Origin: JAAEPI01 sp965212145
GTDB lineage: Bacteria > Bacteroidota > Bacteroidia > Cytophagales > Cyclobacteriaceae
NCBI GenBank assembly: GCA_965212145.1
Contig: CBDBUY010000009.1
Coordinates: 124,001-188,000 of the forward strand
Direction: 5' to 3'
Length of the DNA stretch: 64,000 nucleotides
Positions 40,954-49,656 of the stretch are shown here, piece by piece. The notes beneath the pieces were generated by a model. It did no database searches and was not told the origin of the DNA. It saw nothing but the letters and a program-made list of their open reading frames with translations. Position numbers and translations under genes: made by a program. The number at the start of each line of letters is the position of its first letter. Position 1 is the first letter of the stretch.

Positions 40954-41751
40954 ATGGTGATATTTTTTATTTGGCTAGGTGTTGTCGCGTATCCGATTTA
41001 TTTCATGTCGGCTAACTTCAGAAAGTTCAATTTTAATCTCGGCGTTATTTCAATATTATGTTCGTTCATTTTTTTAATCCCGAATACTTGGACAAGCTGG
41101 ACGAATTTAGGTTTTGCACTAGTCACCATTGGCGGAACGCAAGTTTACGTTTGGCGAACAGAGCTCAAGCTTCTTCGAAAACGCAAGAAAGGGGAAGAGG
41201 ACAGGGAAAAGGCTGCTAAAAAGTATGATGAGATTCAAGAATTTCACGGTGGACTGTACGAGAAAACAGAAAGACCACTGACCCCTGATGAAATAGCTAA
41301 ATTCCGCAAAGGCTTTGCACAGCTCGTTTGGTTGTTGGTTCCTTTCATATTGGCCGGATTAGTTGGATCTATTCTGATTGAGTTTAGGGCTGATCCTGAG
41401 TATAACAGTTATAAGTATGGTACACTTCTGTTTAGTGTTATTACGGGGCTGATTTTGCTAATCGCATATAAATCTGAAAAGAGAAAAATTGAAAACAATA
41501 AAATGTATGTACTGAAGGCAGTAGTTTCTGAAAAGGGAGAATCCCCTTCTTCAACAGGAAATTCCACTGATTTTCATATCGTCCTTGGAGACAAGGAAGA
41601 TGAGAAGACCTATCGTTTTATTGTTGAAAAAGAATTTTATGATAACACTAAGTACGGAGACGTGATAATGGTTGAAGGTCTGAGTCCGCGATTTACTGAA
41701 TTTAGAAACATGGTATATCTTGGATCAATTATGGGGCATGGAGAATCTTAG
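40954..41751 (+). CDS. Membrane protein of unknown function
   Basis: A 265-residue protein with four membrane helices (about 1-20, 28-60, 123-141, 153-170) and a soluble C-terminal domain (about 185-265) ending in a beta-rich segment. A charged coiled stretch (KLLRKRKKGEEDREKAAKKYDEIQ) links the second and third helix. The pattern resembles DUF3592-type proteins but I cannot confirm it. It is enclosed by inverted copies of a short repeat. Confidence 0.7.
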   Translation: MVIFFIWLGVVAYPIYFMSANFRKFNFNLGVISILCSFIFLIPNTWTSWTNLGFALVTIGGTQVYVWRTELKLLRKRKKGEEDREKAAKKYDEIQEFHGGLYEKTERPLTPDEIAKFRKGFAQLVWLLVPFILAGLVGSILIEFRADPEYNSYKYGTLLFSVITGLILLIAYKSEKRKIENNKMYVLKAVVSEKGESPSSTGNSTDFHIVLGDKEDEKTYRFIVEKEFYDNTKYGDVIMVEGLSPRFTEFRNMVYLGSIMGHGES

Positions 41752-41814
41752 GTATAATTGTCGTTATCCAGCTTTTCAATAGAGTCAAGGACAGGAGGAT
41801 TCAACTCCCACCAT

Positions 41815-41865
41815 GGTTTGTGTCTTCACAAACCATACAGATTTCGATTTGTGAAGACACGAACC
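41815..41865. repeat. Hairpin with a third inverted copy
   Basis: GGTTTGTG-TCTT-CACAAACC (41815-41834) is a perfect 8-bp hairpin. The later ATTTGTGAAGACACGAACC (41847-41865) is nearly the reverse complement of its left half, so two alternative stems can form. Confidence 0.6.
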
Positions 41866-41920
41866 GAGGCTACAGAAATTATAGATTCTCCCCTGATTAA
41901 TGGCCACAAGCTTTCTGAAA

Positions 41921-41967
41921 TAGCCCCGATCGAAGCGAACACGAAGTAAAGCGGAGAGCGGGAGTAC
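41921..41967 (+). repeat. REP/MITE-like repeat copy
   Basis: TAGCCCCGATC...AGCGGGAGTAC; a reverse-complement counterpart is at 40741-40774. Elements beginning TAGCCC(C)GAT and ending GCGGGA are widely scattered between genes in Bacteroidota genomes. Confidence 0.6.
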
Positions 41968-41997
41968 AGCAAATAAAAATCCTTTGAGTCTTTGCTC

Positions 41998-43104
41998 TTA
42001 AGCAGCCCTCCCAAAATGCTTCAGAACCCTTACATGGGATTTCAAAGCACTGGTAAACGTCGGATAGTGGATGTAGGGGAGGTCGTGATCTTTGGCCGTG
42101 TCTCTAACGATTTTGGAAATTTCCGGATAATGAATGTGGCAGATGTTAGGGAACAAATGATGCTCTATCTGGAAATTCAATCCCCCAAAGAGGTAACTGA
42201 GCACGCCATTGTTTGCGCTGAAATTTGCCGTGGTGTGGAGCTGAAAGTCCGCCCAGGGCAGATTGATTTTTTGTTCATCGTCGGGTTCCATAAAGCTGGT
42301 CCCCTCTATGATGTGCGCCAGCATAAAGATGATGGCGAGGGTGGTGCCCTGCACAAAATGTGCCGCCAGAATGCCCATGAGGATATAGTACCACGCCAGA
42401 TCCACCAGCACGAAAGGCAGAACCAGGAAAATGGAGTAATAGAGTGCCTTATACAGCACGAGCCGAACGATCTCTTTCTTTGGGAATTTATCTCGGTAGT
42501 GTGCGCCCAATTGATGGCTGAAGAATTTTTTGTAGTCCTTGATCAGGATCCAGGAGATGCTCGATAGACTGTAGAGGAAGAAAGCATAGACATGCTGGAA
42601 CCGATGGTATTTCTTTAGCTCCTGTGTGGGTTCTATCCGAAGAACTGCACCGGGATGAATGTCCTCATCGTGGTGTGGGATATTCGTGAAAGTGTGGTGA
42701 ACAACATTATGCGAAATATTCCAGATGTAGTCGTTCGCTCCGATGATGTTGAAGCTTAGTCCTAGCTTTTTATTCACCTTTCGGTGCTTTGAGTACGAGC
42801 CGTGGATGGCATCATGACCGATGTTGATCCCGACCATTGCCGTAAGGAATCCGTGTGACATGGCCAACAATAGCATCACGAATGGAGGGACGGCATTGGT
42901 TACAATGAGCAGATACACAGCTGCCCAGCCAACAATGATCCAGGTAGTCTTTAGGATCATTTTGGTGTTGGCGGTTTTTGGTTCCTTGCGGTCGGCGAAG
43001 TATTTTTCTACTCGCTCATTTACGTCTTCCTGAAAGCTTTTCTGTTGCTTTCTTTCGAAGATCACTCGTTTGGATTGTCTCGGGGGGCTGGCGGTTAAAC
43101 TCAT
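41998..43104 (-). CDS. Membrane fatty-acid desaturase
   Basis: A 368-residue di-iron membrane enzyme with three His boxes: GHDAIHGSY (about 93-101), HNVVHHTFTNIPHHDED (about 127-143) and QIEHHLFPNICH (about 314-325). The Q-x-x-H-H form of the last box is typical of front-end and linoleoyl-CoA-type desaturases. It inserts a double bond in acyl chains, probably for membrane fluidity. Confidence 0.9.
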   Translation of the reverse strand: MSLTASPPRQSKRVIFERKQQKSFQEDVNERVEKYFADRKEPKTANTKMILKTTWIIVGWAAVYLLIVTNAVPPFVMLLLAMSHGFLTAMVGINIGHDAIHGSYSKHRKVNKKLGLSFNIIGANDYIWNISHNVVHHTFTNIPHHDEDIHPGAVLRIEPTQELKKYHRFQHVYAFFLYSLSSISWILIKDYKKFFSHQLGAHYRDKFPKKEIVRLVLYKALYYSIFLVLPFVLVDLAWYYILMGILAAHFVQGTTLAIIFMLAHIIEGTSFMEPDDEQKINLPWADFQLHTTANFSANNGVLSYLFGGLNFQIEHHLFPNICHIHYPEISKIVRDTAKDHDLPYIHYPTFTSALKSHVRVLKHFGRAA

Positions 43105-43284
43105 TAACTGATCAAATTCACTAATCTATGACAGGAATTATTGGTCAGATCCTGACATCTATAAGCGTCGAAGATACCACCGAATAGTTAAACCATTTTC
43201 CTTTCGTTTCTTTTTACTAAACGGTTTATTCATATCCGAGTCGGTCAAGAAGTGCCCCGACCAACTCAGATTGATTGCTTTTCA

Positions 43285-43629
43285 TCAATTCGATTTCGCC
43301 CGAAAGATCAACCAGAAGATGTATGAAATGATGTAAATAACCAAGCCGTACATGGTGGTGATCATCGAGACTTTGAAGCCACCTGCTAGCATTCCCGGGG
43401 CTATTTGTCCGGCTTGTTCGATGAATTTCATTGCATCATACAGGCCGATCAGTTGTCCAAGTAAACCAAAGATGGCTGCAAATAGCCCGACTGACTTGAT
43501 CATGTTTAATGAAGCCTCTGTTTTTTCCTTGCTGGTGATGTATTTCACAGAAAGGACGATGACAACCAGAAAAACAATGGTTAAGATGCCCATGAAAAGC
43601 GGGCCACCCATTTGAAATAATTGAATCAT
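43285..43629 (-). CDS. Short MotA/TolQ/ExbB-type proton channel protein
   Basis: About 114 residues from Met at 43629 (a frame to 43665 has a less likely start). Three helices, and the family stretch LFAAIFGLLGQLIGLYDAM and a final helix around GLVIYIISYIFWLIF. The cytoplasmic part of complete family members is missing; it may be a compact or stand-alone homologue. No ExbD-like partner adjoins it. Confidence 0.75.
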   Translation of the reverse strand: MIQLFQMGGPLFMGILTIVFLVVIVLSVKYITSKEKTEASLNMIKSVGLFAAIFGLLGQLIGLYDAMKFIEQAGQIAPGMLAGGFKVSMITTMYGLVIYIISYIFWLIFRAKSN

Positions 43630-43768
43630 AATTTTCGAAATTAAGTGTAAAAATGTTTGATGCAAATAACCGGTAGATAGTCCTGCAGGGAAAGGTCATA
43701 TCCCGTGCTAAACCTGTCATTCGTCTCATTTTCTGCTGTAATTGACTGTTTTGGCAGATATTCACGAC

Positions 43769-44521
43769 ATGAAGTTCTCAAGGTGGCTGCTTTTCTGGGT
43801 CGGTTTGTTTGTAGCGCTCGTGATTCTTTTTAGCGGATCGCTGGGCAGTTTCTTGCTGTCATTTTTCTTCGTTTCATTTCTGTTTCCTGTGATCGTACTC
43901 ACCTCCTGGTACTTTGATTCCATCTTGATTCCGAGATATCTGATGACCGATAGGATCGCCCGATTCTGCCTGCATTTTTTCTACATGCTCGTGGTGTCCC
44001 TTTACCTGGAGCTATTGGTGATTCTAATCTCATTCGTGATCCTGGCAGATTATTCCATTGAAAACCTAGGCGAGTATTCCTCGGATATTCGGTTTCTGGC
44101 GCTGGTTCTTTACCTGATAGTTTTTGGGAGGTCTTTTATCAACGCATTCCTTCAACTCAAGGCGCGAGAACGTCAATTGCAGGAGTATGAAACCAAGTCA
44201 AGCAATGAGGGGAATGGCTCTATAAAAATCAAAGTCAATAGAAAGGAAGTGCCCATATCAGTAGAGGAAATCATGTTCGTGGTGAGCTACTCTGATTACG
44301 TAAAAATTCATTTGAGGGAAGGAAGCCTGGTGACGCGCGAACGCATCAGCCAAATGGAGCGCAAACTCCCTGATAATTTTCTTCGAATTCATCGATCCTA
44401 TCTGGTCAATACCAAATTCATTGAATCGTTTAATCGCGAAGTTGTCCGGGTCAATGGTTCTGATTTAGGAATTGGTCGTACGTATCGCAAGCAGGTCAAG
44501 GAATATTTAGAGCGAATGTGA
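43769..44521 (+). CDS. LytTR-family DNA-binding regulator with membrane domain
   Basis: About 250 residues from Met at 43769; the track start (TTG at 43742) is too far upstream. N-terminus: four membrane helices (about 5-125). C-terminus: LytTR domain (about 150-250), IKIKVNRKEVPISVEEIMFVVSYSDYVKIHLREGS and ERKLPDNFLRIHRSYLVNTKFIESF. Such membrane-embedded LytTR proteins respond to membrane or small-molecule signals in Bacteroidota; the target is unknown. Confidence 0.88.
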   Translation: MKFSRWLLFWVGLFVALVILFSGSLGSFLLSFFFVSFLFPVIVLTSWYFDSILIPRYLMTDRIARFCLHFFYMLVVSLYLELLVILISFVILADYSIENLGEYSSDIRFLALVLYLIVFGRSFINAFLQLKARERQLQEYETKSSNEGNGSIKIKVNRKEVPISVEEIMFVVSYSDYVKIHLREGSLVTRERISQMERKLPDNFLRIHRSYLVNTKFIESFNREVVRVNGSDLGIGRTYRKQVKEYLERM

Positions 44522-44525
44522 GCAG

Positions 44526-45029
44526 TCATTCGCGATCAGACTCAACCACCTCCACGAAAATGCCGTCGGGATCGCGAACGATAAAAAGTTTGTAGCCATC
44601 TCCGGAAACTTCTCCTACTATGGGGATGCCTTGTTCTTCTACCTTTTGCCGAACTTCTGAGTAATCCTGATACCTGAAGGTGAGGTAGTTCACCCCGGAT
44701 TGAACGTCAATGCCGGTCTGGGCTTTTTGTTTCGTGACACCCTTGATTTCTGCCAGTTTTAGAGCCGCAGTGTTTTTGCCTTCTCCCAGTTTGTACATGT
44801 TCACCTTCAGTCCTTTGCCGTTGCTCATTCCTGCCTGATCTGCCCAGGTACTCGGCAATGAGAAATCAAACATTTTCTCAAAACCGAGAATTTCCGTGTA
44901 GAACTTCTCCGATGCTTCTATGTCCGAGACCACCAGTCCCACCGCGTCAAATTTCTTGACGTATCCGGATTGGGCGAATGAAACAACTGCAAAAAGGAGG
45001 AAGGCTATAAAGAGGGTTGGCTTTTTCAT
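44526..45029 (-). CDS. Exported VOC-superfamily protein
   Basis: A 167-residue protein with a signal peptide (MKKPTLFIAFLLFAVVSFAQ) and a VOC/glyoxalase domain (KKFDAVGLVVSDIEASEKFYTEILGFEKMF; RDPDGIFVEVVE with the Glu metal ligand). It is divergent from the YciI gene. Substrate unknown. Confidence 0.88.
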   Translation of the reverse strand: MKKPTLFIAFLLFAVVSFAQSGYVKKFDAVGLVVSDIEASEKFYTEILGFEKMFDFSLPSTWADQAGMSNGKGLKVNMYKLGEGKNTAALKLAEIKGVTKQKAQTGIDVQSGVNYLTFRYQDYSEVRQKVEEQGIPIVGEVSGDGYKLFIVRDPDGIFVEVVESDRE

Positions 45030-45071
45030 AAGTCGCTTGTTTAGTACAATTTACACTCAAACGAACGAATC

Positions 45072-45362
45072 ATGTACATCATAGACCTAAACTACATCGT
45101 ACCGCTGGAGGTGCTAGACGCTCACATGGGTGAACACGTGAAGTATCTCTACAAATATTACAAGCAAAACAAGTTTGTGGCTTCAGGCAGGAAAGTGCCC
45201 AGAACGGGTGGGATCATTTTGGCGTTGGCAGATTCACGAAAGGATGTGGATGCCATCATTGCTGAAGATCCGTTTTTCACCCACAAGCTGGCCGATTTCA
45301 AAGTAACGGAATTCCAAACATCACAGATGCATCCGCTGATGAAGCCTTTGTTGAAGGGATAG
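45072..45362 (+). CDS. YciI-family protein
   Basis: A 96-residue ferredoxin-like fold of the YciI superfamily: LDAHMGEHVKYLYKYYKQNKFVASGRKVPRTGGIIL and a final DFKVTEFQTSQM. The His and Asp positions of the pocket are conserved. Function is unknown for most members. Confidence 0.9.
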   Translation: MYIIDLNYIVPLEVLDAHMGEHVKYLYKYYKQNKFVASGRKVPRTGGIILALADSRKDVDAIIAEDPFFTHKLADFKVTEFQTSQMHPLMKPLLKG

Positions 45363-45423
45363 GTTTTGATAGCATTAGTTTGCTGATCATTGCCCGGTTT
45401 CATCTTCAACATACGACCGCATT

Positions 45424-47646
45424 CTACCTCAGTCTCTCCCGCCATCCTTTCACCTTCTTTCTAACACTGGAAATGGTACCTGTGCTGTCGTTTCCGACCC
45501 ATCGGTCAAAGTCCCTTCTTAGCCGCATGACGGGCCCGAGGTTTCGTTCTTTCTTGGCGTTTTTCTTCAGGTAGTCGCGGATCAGTTTGATCTCCAGAGA
45601 ATAACCTTCCAACCTCGCCGTGCTGTCAGCGATCATGTCCAAGCTAGTAGGGGAGGTCAACTCAGCCAATTTCATGGAGTTCAAAACGATGGTGTCTTGC
45701 ATCACCATGAAAGAACTGTCTTGCAGGACAAGCGTGAGATGCTCATCTGACCAGTCAGTGAAGATGGAGTCATAGGCGTGAGAGGAGTACAAGGCAGTAT
45801 CCCGAACTACCGATAGCTCAGTGAAACCCGGAAGTTGGATCGTGTCCATCGAGATGATTGATCGCCATTTCTTGGCCTTCATGGCGTGTGTTTCCAGATC
45901 GGTGGTTTCCGAAATTGGATAGAGAATTCCTTTCGGAATGGTCGCAGACCGCATCTTGAAATACTTGATCTCAGCCCCGATGATCTGGTAAAACGTGCTG
46001 TCATTTTTGGAGACAAAAGCGCTTGCCTGCTGAATGACTTCAACTCTTTCGGAGGAATCGGCAGGCAGGATCGCTGAGCGCTCAGTGATTTCTTCCAACG
46101 TGACCGGCCGGTTGGTCAGTAAGATGTCCATCCTGTGGTTGAACTCTGAGAGGTAATCAAGTTCCTGATCGTACCACAGTTTCATATCGGGAGTAGGCAC
46201 AGGGAAAGTTTTGTGAATGGAAGGATTGAGCCGGATTCGCGAAACGATTTTCTCCAATTCGTCCCGTGTGACCAGAGAGTCCCGCATGGCGCCTGCCAGT
46301 GTTTTGGTCGTGTAGTTGAAATCGAACTGAGCGCCGTTCTCCAGAACCAGCGGATACTGCTTCAGTTTGCTGATGAGATCCCTGGCTAATTTCAATCTTC
46401 GTTCTTTCACGGCCTCCACTTCTTCATTCTGAATGGCCTGAAGCTGTTCAGTCAGAAGTGAGTCGATGATGGCCACTTCGGACCAACTGATGACAGAATC
46501 CTCCAGCAGTTGCTTTTCAAAGTGAGGAAGGGATTCCTTCTTAAAAACTACTCGTTTCACCTCTTCTCCCAGAATCAGCATGAAAAACTCCTTCATCGCC
46601 TCTTCGCCGTTTTTTTGAGCCTGATCCAGGATGTCAGCAGCCATGGCGTTTTCGCGCAGCTTGTCGATGCAGTGCATTTTGAGTTCACGGACGTGACGGA
46701 ATTTGGCGTCTTCTTCTTTCAGAATTTCAAATCCCGGGATTCTTCGTTCGGGAATGAACCACGGGTTGATATCGGTGCTCAGGATTTCCGCCTGGAACCC
46801 GAAGAAATAAACGGTCTGATTTCGGTCGTCATAAACGACGTTGTTTTCACCCAATTGATCGAATCGGAATCCAGCCTGAACGCTCCCACGACCGATCATA
46901 GCCAGCTTGATTTTTCGCTCCTTTTTTGGTTGCTCCAGGCGGCTGTAATGGAAGTAGAAATCCACATAGCTGGCATTGGTACGAAAACCCATTTGATCGT
47001 AATTTCTAAATTCAGGGTCTTTGTCGAATTGGCGTTTGATTAGATCGTATTCCAGCTCCAGCACGTCTTTCCAGATTTTCTCAATGTACCGATCGTGATC
47101 ATCATCGTCGCGTTTGATGAATTTCTTGTCTTTGATTTTGGTGCCGTGTTCATAATGACCCACAAAAAGAATCGTGGAGTTTCTGATGAATTTGGCGGGC
47201 AGCATTTCAATCAGGGCAGGGTAGGCGTTTCTAACAATTCGCTTTCGTGAGTCTTTCGCGAAACTTGCCTTGAGTTTATCCCGATCCTTTTTTCTTTTGA
47301 GCTTTTTCAATTCCTCTTTGAGAAGATTTTGCCGATAGACATACCGTCGCATCAGTTCCTGCTTGATGACCATATAATGCTCCTCCCCAAGCCTCTGGAT
47401 GGAGTCGGTGTTGAGCACCTTCTTGCGAGCTTCTTCATCCGAGGCGAGCACCTCACCGTAATATTCGGCGGTGACCAATTCCCCAATGTCACGCACTTTA
47501 CTCACCACATTGGCCGTGCCTTGCAGCTCCAGTTTGGAACCAAAAAGGTTGAAGGGATTCCACCAGAAAATCAGAAAGATGATCCCCAGAACGATGACAA
47601 TATCGATCAGCAGTTTCCAGTTTTTTGAAAAGAGTGACAGGATCAT
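45424..47646 (-). CDS. Large DUF4230-like membrane protein
   Basis: A 740-residue protein with one N-terminal membrane helix (about 11-27) and a long soluble region. VSKVRDIGELVTAEYYGEVLAS (about 48-69) and AMIGRGSVQAGFRFDQLGE (about 248-266) match the usual DUF4230 strands at greater length, followed by about 450 residues with charged helical parts (KKLKRKKDRDKLKASFAK). Fourth gene of an overlapping operon. Function unknown. Confidence 0.65.
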   Translation of the reverse strand: MILSLFSKNWKLLIDIVIVLGIIFLIFWWNPFNLFGSKLELQGTANVVSKVRDIGELVTAEYYGEVLASDEEARKKVLNTDSIQRLGEEHYMVIKQELMRRYVYRQNLLKEELKKLKRKKDRDKLKASFAKDSRKRIVRNAYPALIEMLPAKFIRNSTILFVGHYEHGTKIKDKKFIKRDDDDHDRYIEKIWKDVLELEYDLIKRQFDKDPEFRNYDQMGFRTNASYVDFYFHYSRLEQPKKERKIKLAMIGRGSVQAGFRFDQLGENNVVYDDRNQTVYFFGFQAEILSTDINPWFIPERRIPGFEILKEEDAKFRHVRELKMHCIDKLRENAMAADILDQAQKNGEEAMKEFFMLILGEEVKRVVFKKESLPHFEKQLLEDSVISWSEVAIIDSLLTEQLQAIQNEEVEAVKERRLKLARDLISKLKQYPLVLENGAQFDFNYTTKTLAGAMRDSLVTRDELEKIVSRIRLNPSIHKTFPVPTPDMKLWYDQELDYLSEFNHRMDILLTNRPVTLEEITERSAILPADSSERVEVIQQASAFVSKNDSTFYQIIGAEIKYFKMRSATIPKGILYPISETTDLETHAMKAKKWRSIISMDTIQLPGFTELSVVRDTALYSSHAYDSIFTDWSDEHLTLVLQDSSFMVMQDTIVLNSMKLAELTSPTSLDMIADSTARLEGYSLEIKLIRDYLKKNAKKERNLGPVMRLRRDFDRWVGNDSTGTISSVRKKVKGWRERLR

Positions 47647-48254
47647 TTTTTGCTGTCGTTTTTAGAGGTTAGCTCTTCCGGCACCTGATCCATGATCAGC
47701 TCGTCACTTTCAAACTCAATGTAAATTTCATTGTATCCCAGACTGCTCAGAAGCGTGCGGAGCATGGTGCGGGTTTTGCGCTGCGTGGTTTCTACTACGC
47801 CCATGTACTGCAGGTTTTCGCGAATTGCCAGCTCGGCGGATCTGAAAAATTCCTCCTGCTCTATCACCGAAATCTTATTGCCCCAGCTGTTATCCGAAAT
47901 GTCGCTTTTCTTGAAATGATGAGGAGGGTAGGAGAAGGTGATGACCTCTACTGGCGGGAGTTTCAGGGAAATGCTGCTCTCGTCGATTTCAATGTCGTTC
48001 TTCGTGAGTTTCTCGAGATCAACGCCCGTTTTCACAATGGCCTTGGAGTAGGCGATAAAAGATGATTCGTTGAACTTAAAAATCCAGCGCTTGTTTTTTG
48101 TCCCATGGACGATTTTGTCAATGGTGAATTCCGTTGTGGCCAGCTTGGACGCTTTGTGGATTTTTCCCACGACCATTCCCGGTTCTTCCTTTTTGCAACC
48201 AAGAAGAGCCGATGAAATCAATATAGCGAGGAAGGTTCGCTTAAGACAGGCCAT
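47643..48254 (-). CDS. DUF4230-family lipoprotein
   Basis: A 203-residue lipoprotein (ISSALLGC) of the DUF4230 family: KLATTEFTIDKIVHGTKNKRW, KAIVKTGVDLEKLTKNDIEID and ISLKLPPVEVITF are its strands. It overlaps the amidase gene by 14 nt and the following gene by 4 nt. Function unknown. Confidence 0.8.
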   Translation of the reverse strand: MACLKRTFLAILISSALLGCKKEEPGMVVGKIHKASKLATTEFTIDKIVHGTKNKRWIFKFNESSFIAYSKAIVKTGVDLEKLTKNDIEIDESSISLKLPPVEVITFSYPPHHFKKSDISDNSWGNKISVIEQEEFFRSAELAIRENLQYMGVVETTQRKTRTMLRTLLSSLGYNEIYIEFESDELIMDQVPEELTSKNDSKK

Positions 48255-49656
48255 TGTTCTGTGTTTCGTAGATTTCCTTCACTGCCTTGAACAAGCAAGT
48301 TGCGATGCGCATTTGGCCTCCTTCGCTCAGCAGGAACTCCGCTTCTTCTTCATTGTCAAAGAATAAATTCTCAACAAGGAAGGCCGGGCAGGCGGTTTTT
48401 CGCAGGACATAGAAATCGGCCTCTTTGTCCGCATCTCCGTCCACCATGTCTTGCCTGAATCGAAAATCTGAGAGTTCGCGCTTGTACCATTTGGCAGCAA
48501 TGGCGGCCAGGTCATCGCTTTTCGTTTGGCCCCTGCTGGTGAAAATCTCAAAGCCACGGGCCTTTGATCCGGCTCCCGGAGATTTCACGCCCGCAGCGTT
48601 GCTGTGGATGGAGAGGAAGTAGGCATTGCGGTCTTTCTTGTAGGTTTCATTTGCGAAGCGCACCCGATCAGCGAGCGGCACGTCTTTGAAGGATTCCAGC
48701 GTGTTTTCGTAGTATTTGATTTTTGCTTCGTCCAATAGGTCGGCCAGGAAGCCACCAATTTTTCTATTGATCACACCCTCGTAAGCTGTCATGTAGTTCT
48801 TGCCGTTTTTCTTGAACTCATACATTTTGCTCGGGGCGGTCACGTACTTGCCGTTTTTGTCCAGGCCTCCATGACCAGCATCAATGATCGGCACCATGCC
48901 GGTCGGGCTTTCCACATTTTCTGAGGCAGCTAGAGCTCGTTTCTGTGATGAAAGAATTGTAGGGACGGGCATGGCAGTGGTGACGCTTTTGTCTGGCGGA
49001 GTTTCGTCACTGCCCATTTCATCCTGAAATTCCAGATCGTCCTGCTGCAATTCGCTTAGCGGTGCGCTTCCTTCCGGCCGGTTTTTGAGCCAGGTTTCTT
49101 CACGAGCGGCATTGGATCGTTTATTCAGGTAGCGCAATGACTTGTCGCCAAAATAGAAGGCGATCATCATGAGGAATGCAGTCTTGAAAAACTCGAAATG
49201 ATCCCAGTAGAATGAATTCTGATCCAGGTTGCCGTCCATCCCGAAACTAGCCACGAGCATCCCGAGCGCTCCAAAGAGAAGAGTCAATGCGATCATGCCT
49301 CTAACTGTTCCTTTTGGGAAACCAAAACTTTGGCTCCTGTACGGGTTGAAGTTGGGAGAATCAAGGGATTCTTCCGGAACGTACAAACCATCCTGCTTGT
49401 CCTGCACAGCCTGAAAGTAGCGATCCCAGTCTTTATCTGTCCAGCCGTAGTTGATGTTGTAGAAGTAGTTGGCCCAATTAAAATAGCCAATGAACACAGT
49501 TGCCCAGGAGAAGGCAATCAACACCGCCAGTCCTTTGTACGGCTGGCCCTCGATGATGAACAGGTATCCAAAGCTCAGCAAGCCAAAAAGGAAGATGATC
49601 AGTGCCACTATATTGAGCACCCGATACAGGATTCGGAATGGATTCTTATTTTTCAT
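48241..49656 (-). CDS. Membrane-anchored N-acetylmuramoyl-L-alanine amidase
   Basis: A 471-residue protein with N-terminal membrane helices (about 10-60, 115-170), a linker, and an Amidase_3 domain (about 250-460): IIDAGHGGLDKNGK (first Zn His), YEGVINRKIGGFLADLL (Zn Glu), LSIHSNAAGV (second Zn His) and FLVENLFF (catalytic Glu). It cuts the muramoyl-peptide bond. It lies between the DUF5675 and DUF4230 genes. Confidence 0.9.
   Translation of the reverse strand: MKNKNPFRILYRVLNIVALIIFLFGLLSFGYLFIIEGQPYKGLAVLIAFSWATVFIGYFNWANYFYNINYGWTDKDWDRYFQAVQDKQDGLYVPEESLDSPNFNPYRSQSFGFPKGTVRGMIALTLLFGALGMLVASFGMDGNLDQNSFYWDHFEFFKTAFLMMIAFYFGDKSLRYLNKRSNAAREETWLKNRPEGSAPLSELQQDDLEFQDEMGSDETPPDKSVTTAMPVPTILSSQKRALAASENVESPTGMVPIIDAGHGGLDKNGKYVTAPSKMYEFKKNGKNYMTAYEGVINRKIGGFLADLLDEAKIKYYENTLESFKDVPLADRVRFANETYKKDRNAYFLSIHSNAAGVKSPGAGSKARGFEIFTSRGQTKSDDLAAIAAKWYKRELSDFRFRQDMVDGDADKEADFYVLRKTACPAFLVENLFFDNEEEAEFLLSEGGQMRIATCLFKAVKEIYETQNNGLS

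Noticed and set aside
41770..41830. tmRNA or tRNA fragment (GGATTCAACTCCCACC resembles a T-arm)
   Set aside because: No acceptor stem or other arm can be built around it; the pairing is limited to four bases.
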